A stretch of 12,507 nt of DNA from NCBI GenBank assembly GCA_001797905.1, contig MGQS01000099.1, positions 22,211 through 34,717 of the forward strand. Direction: 5' to 3'. Shown piece after piece: positions 1 to 3,215 of this stretch. Numbering within the stretch: position 1 is the first letter of the stretch; the number at the start of each line of letters is the position of its first letter. The DNA comes from Deltaproteobacteria bacterium RBG_16_54_11. Lineage in GTDB: Bacteria; Desulfobacterota; B13-G15; RBG-16-54-18. The notes beneath the pieces were generated by a model. The model searched no databases. It saw only the letters and a program-made list of their open reading frames with translations, and was not told where the DNA came from. The position numbers were made by a program, and so were the translations under genes.

Positions 1-172
1 TGGTCAAGATACCCGCCACCTCCAGCGGATGGATGAGGTAGGGCTCGCCCGAACGGCGCACCTGCCCTTGGTGGACCTTGGCCGAGAAGACATAGGCCTT
101 CTCCAGGAGCCCAAGGTCTGCCGAGGAATTATAGGATTCGACTTGTTCCGCTATCTCGTTAAATCTAAGCAT
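1..172 (-). CDS. relA: RelA/SpoT-family (p)ppGpp synthetase/hydrolase, N-terminal fragment
   Basis: This is the start of a stringent-response enzyme that makes and/or degrades (p)ppGpp from GTP/GDP and ATP in the cytoplasm. Only about 57 residues lie in the window; the gene runs off the left edge. The reading begins MLRFNEIAEQ and contains AYVFSAKVHQGQ followed by RRSGEPYLIHPLEVAGIL (residues 26-56), the hallmark opening of the Rel/SpoT HD hydrolase domain. H48 in YLIHP matches the first metal-ligand histidine of that domain. The HD pair, synthetase, TGS and ACT domains would lie outside. ATG at 172 is chosen because an in-frame TAG lies three codons upstream. A GGAGGTGA ribosome site sits at 193-200, with a rather long spacing of 20 nt. 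The gene is divergent from the Nudix gene. Whether it is bifunctional or synthetase-only cannot be judged here; the symbol is the usual label for the family. Confidence 0.9.
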   Translation of the reverse strand, partial: MLRFNEIAEQVESYNSSADLGLLEKAYVFSAKVHQGQVRRSGEPYLIHPLEVAGILT

Positions 173-203
173 TTGTAACTATGACCAAAGGGTCACCTCC
201 GGT

Positions 204-232
204 ATTATATGCTTTGCCCTGTGAAAGGGCAA
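204..232 (-). promoter_or_regulatory. Sigma-70-type promoter of the RelA/SpoT gene with inverted repeat over the -35
   Basis: Read on the minus strand, TTGCCC (227-232) and a perfect TATAAT (204-209) are separated by 17 nt, a near-consensus vegetative promoter pointing into the relA-like gene. Transcription would begin near 197-198, inside or just before the GGAGG at 196-200, so the leader would be only about 25 nt. A perfect 7-bp inverted repeat (TTGCCCT at 214-220 and AGGGCAA at 226-232, 5-nt centre) covers the -35 and part of the spacer, which suits a repressor operator. The operator role is inferred. Confidence 0.65.
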
Positions 233-234
233 GA

Positions 235-266
235 CTCCCCACCGGGCCATCCATACCCCGGTGGAG
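235..266. repeat. Bulged inverted repeat in the relA/Nudix divergent spacer
   Basis: CTCC plus ACCGGG on the left (235-246, with an extra CC at 239-240) pair with CCCGGTGGAG on the right (257-266), leaving a loop of about 10 nt. The structure lies just upstream of the minus-strand promoter and upstream of the Nudix gene. It could be a protein site or an RNA hairpin in a leader. It has no T-tract, so it is not an intrinsic terminator. Confidence 0.4.
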
Positions 267-275
267 CAAGTGCGA

Positions 276-305
276 TTGCTATTGCCTGAGCACCAACGGT
301 ATGAT
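276..305 (+). promoter_or_regulatory. Possible promoter of the Nudix gene
   Basis: TTGCTA (276-281) and TATGAT (300-305) are separated by 18 nt, about 30 bp before the GTG start of the Nudix gene. Both hexamers are imperfect (TATGAT has five of six consensus bases). It is plausible as a divergent promoter but not certain. Confidence 0.4.
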
Positions 306-335
306 AGTAGAGTACGTATCTGAAAAGGAGCCAGC

Positions 336-932
336 GTGGCACGCATGACCTTTTGTCCGCAGTGTGGTCAGCGGCTGATCGTGCGCATCATTGAGGGGCG
401 CGAACGTCCACACTGCGCTCGTGAAACAGGCGGCTGTGGATTTATTGACTTTGGACAGTATTCGCTCGGGGTCGGGGGGATCGTCATGAACGACGATGCT
501 GCCAGCCAGCACGCCATCCTTCTCATTCAGCGCAATCAGGAGCCAAACCGCGGCTCTTGGACCCTGCCGGGCGGGTTTGTCGAGAGCGATGAAACGGCCG
601 AAGCCGCGGTTGTCCGCGAAGTGGAGGAGGAAACCGGCCTGCGCTGTGAGATCGTCGGCCTCGCCGGGTTTCGCAACCGCCCCGATCCTGACGTCAATAC
701 CAGCTATGTGGTATTCCTCCTCCGGAGGATCGGCGGGGAGCTCATCCAAGGGCCCACTGCCGAGATCATCCAGAGGGGTTTTTATTCCCTCACCCAGGTT
801 CGGACGATGGATCTCCTGACGCCGCTGTCTCGGGAACTTGCGGTTGCTGCCCTCAGCGGCCAGCTCTGCATCCTGCACGCCGTTACCGTCCCGGGCATGC
901 ACGGCCGTCCGCCTGTTACGCTCTTTATATGA
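336..932 (+). CDS. Zinc-ribbon Nudix hydrolase
   Basis: Cytoplasmic pyrophosphohydrolase that cleaves a nucleoside diphosphate linked to another moiety; the substrate cannot be assigned. The 198-aa protein has an N-terminal zinc ribbon (C7-x2-C10 and C27-x6-C34), then a Nudix fold. The complete Nudix box spans residues 80-102: G80, E86, then REVEEETGL at 94-102, matching GX5EX7REUXEEXGU with all metal-binding glutamates. A zinc ribbon before the Nudix domain recalls NADH pyrophosphatase/ADP-ribose pyrophosphatase-like members, so a dinucleotide substrate is a reasonable guess. The start is GTG at 336: AAGGAG lies at 325-330 with 5-nt spacing, while the ATG three codons later has no better site. 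The gene is divergent from relA, and its TGA overlaps an ATG (ATGA at 929-932) that opens a weak 45-codon frame. Confidence 0.93.
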   Translation: MARMTFCPQCGQRLIVRIIEGRERPHCARETGGCGFIDFGQYSLGVGGIVMNDDAASQHAILLIQRNQEPNRGSWTLPGGFVESDETAEAAVVREVEEETGLRCEIVGLAGFRNRPDPDVNTSYVVFLLRRIGGELIQGPTAEIIQRGFYSLTQVRTMDLLTPLSRELAVAALSGQLCILHAVTVPGMHGRPPVTLFI

Positions 933-1066
933 AGCATAATGACATAGAAAATCTGCATCAAGGCATTGTAGAAAGACCTGCACAGAGTAATACTACGAGC
1001 GCTATAAGCCCTTGTCTCGCTCCTTCCCTGGCAATTATGTCTATACCCATCTACCCTTGGGACTAA
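929..1066 (+). CDS. Doubtful small ORF overlapping the Nudix stop codon
   Basis: A 45-codon frame opens with ATG at 929, overlapping the Nudix TGA as ATGA, the arrangement typical of translational coupling, and ends with TAA at 1064-1066. The predicted product begins MKHNDIENLHQGIVERPAQ and ends in a Pro/Ser-rich tail (IPIYPWD). I recognise no family, signal peptide or membrane segment. The second half overlaps another weak frame (1012-1200). The ATGA geometry is the only real argument for it, so it may be chance. Confidence 0.2.
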   Translation: MKHNDIENLHQGIVERPAQSNTTSAISPCLAPSLAIMSIPIYPWD

Positions 1067-1277
1067 AAAAGGGATTGACTCGCCGGCGCAAATATGTTAA
1101 GGCAAGGCATCTAATACTGCTTAGTGATATCTTTGAAAGTTTAGAAGGTTATTTCCTCAAAGAGAAGCCCTCTGGAAAGGAAGTAGCCCAACGTACCTAA
1201 CAAGCAAAGGGTTCAAGTGCTTATGAGATTATTGGAGCCGCTGCCATACAAAAATAAGGCATCAAAAATTCCTAAAA
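933..1277. other. Stretch of 345 bp without a convincing gene
   Basis: Between the Nudix stop and the exported-protein gene I find no well-supported gene, RNA gene or terminator. It contains the two weak frames described separately and becomes A/T-rich toward 1250-1277. No clear promoter for the 1278 gene could be picked out. Confidence 0.6.
1012..1200 (+). CDS. Doubtful hypothetical ORF, possibly a gene remnant
   Basis: This frame is open from 991, after a TAA at 988-990, to TAA at 1198-1200. The first usable start is TTG at 1012 (62 aa), with no recognisable ribosome site. The translation is basic (GLKKGLTRRRKYVKARH near the middle) and has a helical-looking stretch, HLILLSDIFESLEGYF. Composition is more A/T-rich than the flanking genes. 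I recognise no family. It overlaps the 929-1066 frame, so the two could be pieces of one decayed frameshifted gene, or neither may be coding. Confidence 0.2.
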   Translation: MSRSFPGNYVYTHLPLGLKKGLTRRRKYVKARHLILLSDIFESLEGYFLKEKPSGKEVAQRT

Positions 1278-1565
1278 ATGAGACAAGATGAGCGATTTAT
1301 CAAGGCAGCGTTATGTGTCATCGTGTGCGCCGTTTTTTTCTCTGCGCAGGTTGCCTTTGCCGCTGAGGAAGTAACCATTGTGGGAATGGTAACCGAGCAG
1401 GGGATAGTGACTTACGATGGCCAGGTTTATACTGTCGTGGAGAACAACATGGGCAAGGAGGTAATGAGGCTTCTCAATAGAAAAGTAGAAGTAATAGGCA
1501 AAATCATAGAAAGGGGTGATGGGAGGAAAAGTATTGAAATAAGTAATTATGGGATATCAGAGTAA
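1278..1565 (+). CDS. Small exported protein, probably periplasmic, OB-fold-like pattern
   Basis: The 95-aa protein has a signal peptide: a charged N-terminus (MRQDERFIK), a hydrophobic core at about residues 10-25, and an AFA site giving cleavage after A28. The mature part is about 67 residues of alternating beta-type segments (VTIVGMVTEQG, IVTYDGQVYTVVEN, RKVEVIGKIIERG, KSIEISNYGI). The pattern 'G-V ... Y-V ... G-K-V-E-V-x-G-x-I' resembles small bacterial OB-fold domains of the periplasm. That is my inference from the pattern; no named family is recognised. The ribosome site before ATG 1278 is poor: AAGG lies about 18 nt upstream, and the adjacent bases are A-rich. It is followed 43 nt later by a small lipoprotein gene in the same direction, probably co-transcribed and ending at the terminator at 1754-1818. 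It may sit in the envelope with that lipoprotein. Confidence 0.75.
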   Translation: MRQDERFIKAALCVIVCAVFFSAQVAFAAEEVTIVGMVTEQGIVTYDGQVYTVVENNMGKEVMRLLNRKVEVIGKIIERGDGRKSIEISNYGISE

Positions 1566-1608
1566 CGATCACAAAAAAAGGATAAAAAAACAAAGGAGGT
1601 AACACGTT

Positions 1609-1746
1609 ATGAAAAAGATCATGGCCGTAGTACTAGCACTCTCCGTTTTTGCAGCATTCAGCTTTTTAGCCGGTTGTAAGAAGGCGGAAGAGCCCAAAGC
1701 TCCTGAGCCTACAAAAGAGGAACCGGCACCGATGCCGGCAAAGTAG
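1609..1746 (+). CDS. Small lipoprotein (45 aa)
   Basis: A short gene with a very strong ribosome site, AAAGGAGGT at 1592-1600, 8 nt before ATG 1609. The product starts MKKIMAVVLALSVFAAFSFL and continues AGCKK, so L20-A21-G22-C23 is a classical lipobox and Cys23 would be the lipidated first residue of the mature form. The mature peptide is only about 23 residues, rich in Lys, Glu, Pro and Ala (KAEEPKAPEPTKEEPAPMPA), and looks unstructured. Such peptides resemble small lipoproteins or entericidin-like membrane-anchored tails, but I recognise no family. The residue after Cys is Lys rather than Asp, so outer-membrane sorting is likely if the Lol +2 rule applies. It lies between the exported protein gene and a strong terminator, so abundant expression is plausible. 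Confidence 0.8.
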   Translation: MKKIMAVVLALSVFAAFSFLAGCKKAEEPKAPEPTKEEPAPMPAK

Positions 1747-1753
1747 TGCTGCT

Positions 1754-1818
1754 AACAACGCCATGAAGGATTTACCTACGAACGGCTAGGTCCCTTCATG
1801 GCGTTGTTTTTTATTTTA
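1754..1818 (+). terminator. Rho-independent terminator after the lipoprotein gene
   Basis: A perfect 16-bp stem pairs 1754-1769 (AACAACGCCATGAAGG) with 1793-1808. The loop can itself fold (ACCTA 1774-1778 with TAGGT 1787-1791). A T-rich run (TTTTTTATTTTA, about 1807-1818) follows. It begins 8 bp after the lipoprotein stop. The U-tract is also the antisense of the last codons and stop (1811-1813) of the convergent DnaJ_C-like gene. In the minus direction the hairpin lacks a T-run, so it mainly serves the plus strand. Confidence 0.92.
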
Positions 1819-2056
1819 TCCGCACCTTGAGATAAAGATCGCCCTTGACACCTTCGGCCTTCAGGCGCCCCATCCCTTGCAGCCGCACTGTGGTTCCCTC
1901 CGATACCCCCGCGGGTATGTTCACGAAGAAGGTCCTCTTGTTGCAACCATGGGCGATGTTAACCAGTTTGCGTCCTGCCGGCCGGGCCTCCCGCTCGCTC
2001 ACCGAGATGAACCCATAGAGATCAAGGTTATCTCCCGAGTCAACGGGATTGATCAT
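1811..2056 (-). CDS. DnaJ C-terminal-domain-like small protein without J domain
   Basis: The 81-aa product matches the peptide-binding C-terminal beta domain of DnaJ/CbpA: KRTFFVNIPAGVSEGTTVRLQGMG (residues 40-63) and GDLYLKVRI (72-80) mirror the DnaJ_C pattern 'IPxGVxxGtxiRlxGxG ... GDLyLxvxi'. There is no J domain (no HPD) and no zinc-finger repeats. ATG 2056 follows the TAA of the rhomboid gene with no gap and in the same frame, so it is either translated by reinitiation/coupling or is the severed C-terminal domain of a rhomboid-DnaJ_C fusion. No separate ribosome site is visible: the bases before ATG encode the Lys/Arg-rich rhomboid tail. A plausible role is binding unfolded segments on the cytoplasmic side for the neighbouring protease; that is inference. 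Confidence 0.75.
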   Translation of the reverse strand: MINPVDSGDNLDLYGFISVSEREARPAGRKLVNIAHGCNKRTFFVNIPAGVSEGTTVRLQGMGRLKAEGVKGDLYLKVRIK

Positions 2057-2779
2057 TTAGAGGCGCGGCGTCGTCCGCTTCCTCGTCAATCTTTTGATTT
2101 TTTCACTCACATCCCTTTTCGGCGCCTTCTCCAAAAGCTTCACAAAGACGATGCCGAATAAAAATCCCCCAATATGGGCCCACCAGGCAACCCCACCGGG
2201 TTGCCCCGCATTACCTGCAGCGCTCAGAAACTGAAAGAGGAACCAGATGCCGAGAAAGATGAATGCGGGCACCTCAATAAAGGTGAAGAAGAAAAGAAGG
2301 GGCAGCAAGGTCAGTATCTTTGCCCGGGGATAGAGTATAAGGTATGCTCCCATCACGCCCGCAATGGCGCCGCTGGCACCGATAGTGGGTGCGTTCGAGT
2401 GCCAGTTGAGAGCGAGATGAGAGGCTCCGGCAGCCAAACCGCATAACAGATAAAAGACGAGATAGCGGAGATGCCCAAGCCGCCCTTCCACATTGTCCCC
2501 AAAAATATAGAGGAACCACATATTGCCCACGAGGTGCAGAACCCCGCCATGTAAGAACAACGAGGAAAGAAAAGGGAGCATCTGCTGGCTCATGGTGAAA
2601 TATGCCGCACTGTGCGGATCAGCGTACCGGGCAGGCACAAGCCCGTAGAGATAGATGAATTCCTTGAGCTTCTGCCCTTGGACCAATTCAATAATAAACG
2701 CCAGTACGGTGATTGCAATAATACTATTGTTGATGACAGGATATTTCTCAGATCGATTGGTATCTCGAATCGGTATCAT
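2057..2779 (-). CDS. Rhomboid-family intramembrane serine protease
   Basis: Polytopic inner-membrane protease of 240 aa that would cut transmembrane substrates within the bilayer. The N-terminus MIPIRDTN is the common opening of a bacterial rhomboid subfamily. The catalytic elements are complete: HLVGN (H82, N86) in the second helix, GASG with nucleophile S136, and the partner H202 in AHIGGFLFG. The GASGAIAGVMGAY and AHIGG helices carry the usual small-residue packing. About six hydrophobic segments are visible, at roughly 18-34, 68-93, 104-125, 133-150, 155-185 and 200-215. The C-terminus is a basic cytoplasmic tail (KIKRLTRKRTTPRL). The start ATG 2779 lacks an obvious Shine-Dalgarno but gives the family-typical N-terminus. 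It heads a two-gene unit with the DnaJ_C-like frame. The substrate cannot be told. Confidence 0.93.
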   Translation of the reverse strand: MIPIRDTNRSEKYPVINNSIIAITVLAFIIELVQGQKLKEFIYLYGLVPARYADPHSAAYFTMSQQMLPFLSSLFLHGGVLHLVGNMWFLYIFGDNVEGRLGHLRYLVFYLLCGLAAGASHLALNWHSNAPTIGASGAIAGVMGAYLILYPRAKILTLLPLLFFFTFIEVPAFIFLGIWFLFQFLSAAGNAGQPGGVAWWAHIGGFLFGIVFVKLLEKAPKRDVSEKIKRLTRKRTTPRL

Positions 2780-2826
2780 TACGCTATAAGGCTAACAAAG
2801 TCTCGTGACGCCGTCAATGAGATGGC

Positions 2827-2922
2827 CTAGTTATCCGGCGCTCTATAGTTGATAAGAAATATTGCGATTAACAGGAGGGAGATGGTAAAAAATGCTTCAT
2901 TTTCAACTACAAAGGGCTTTTC
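2827..2922 (-). pseudogene. Possible remnant of a one-TM small protein
   Basis: Read on the minus strand after a TGA (2923-2925), the frame encodes EKPFVVENEAF and then a strongly hydrophobic run (FFTISLLLIAIFLIN), ending in YRAPDN and TAG at 2827-2829. It has no start codon in its own frame. An ATG at 2930 in another frame (MAEK) would join it only through a -1 shift near the AAAA at 2918-2921. It could be a frameshifted small membrane protein just upstream of the rhomboid gene, or a chance hydrophobic translation of A/T-rich DNA. Confidence 0.2.
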
Positions 2923-2929
2923 TCAGCCA

Positions 2930-2958
2930 TTGACAGTTCATTGAGCTTGTGCTATTTC
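2930..2958 (+). promoter_or_regulatory. Possible promoter upstream of the GGDEF gene
   Basis: A perfect TTGACA (2930-2935) is followed after 17 nt by TATTTC (2953-2958), preceded by TGC as in an extended -10. The -10 hexamer itself is weak. Transcription from it would give a leader of about 250 nt before ATG 3216. It is the only reasonable plus-strand promoter seen in the spacer. Confidence 0.35.
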
Positions 2959-3014
2959 TTCAGAACATTGCTGGGAAACGAGGTTTGAGCTTTTTCTCTG
3001 TAAGGCTTTACCAT
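2952..3014 (-). CDS. Putative 20-aa leader peptide or gene remnant
   Basis: A 20-codon frame, product MVKPYREKAQTSFPSNVLKK, stops at TAG (2952-2954). Its ribosome site is excellent: GGAGG (minus strand, 3021-3025) with 6-nt spacing to ATG 3014. It reads toward the rhomboid gene about 170 bp downstream. The reading frame continues after the TAG with another short open piece (HKLNELSMAEKSPL) before a second TAG, so it may be the 5' end of a broken gene. No family is recognised. Confidence 0.25.
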   Translation of the reverse strand: MVKPYREKAQTSFPSNVLKK

Positions 3015-3215
3015 AAAACACCTCCAAACATAATTGAGGCATTAAAAGAACGTAAGTATTCGGCTTGGCAATAGAAGTGGCTGTGCGGTTTATCATGTGT
3101 TTCATGCTGGGTTGAGGCGTACGATGAGGTAGCCGGAACGCTTCCGGAAGACGCTGACGCGCGACAAGAAGAGGGGTGCTGTAACAGAGGTCGCCTCTTG
3201 GAGGAGGGGCGCAGC

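Larger units (their letters stand above)
2780..3215. other. Divergent 436-bp spacer between rhomboid and GGDEF genes
   Basis: This region carries no well-supported gene. It holds a 20-codon minus-strand ORF with a perfect ribosome site (2952-3014), an open minus-strand segment encoding a hydrophobic stretch (2827-2922), a 20-codon plus-strand ORF at 2882-2944 whose AGGAGG lies too close (3 nt) to its ATG, and a 45-codon plus-strand frame (2934-3077) with no clear start. It also has an A/T-rich hairpin (2889-2894 with 2898-2903), a perfect hairpin CCGGAA-CGC-TTCCGG (3133-3147), and a possible promoter at 2930-2958. The mix of short open pieces suggests a decayed gene or leader region. Confidence 0.5.

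Noticed and set aside
279..983. Long minus-strand frame opposite the Nudix gene (234 codons)
   Set aside because: It is the antisense shadow of a gene with complete zinc ribbon and Nudix box; no family features and no ribosome site.
1190..1225. CCTAACAAG followed by GGGTTCAAG resembling an integron attC end
   Set aside because: No matching GTTRRRY partner or stem structure is found in the following 150 bp, and no integrase or cassette array is present.
2780..2817. Minus-strand promoter with TTGACG at 2812-2817 for the rhomboid gene
   Set aside because: No acceptable -10 hexamer lies 16-18 nt downstream.
2870..2944. Plus-strand 20-codon ORF with AGGAGG
   Set aside because: The ribosome site is only 3 nt from the ATG and the product has no recognisable property.
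3198..3215. TTG at 3198 as start of the GGDEF protein
   Set aside because: The strong ribosome site GGAGGAGGGG (3200-3209) lies downstream of it and serves ATG 3216.
2960..3215. Possible c-di-GMP riboswitch upstream of the GGDEF gene
   Set aside because: The conserved GEMM core (CACAGGGCAAACC-like) and tetraloop receptor pattern are not seen.
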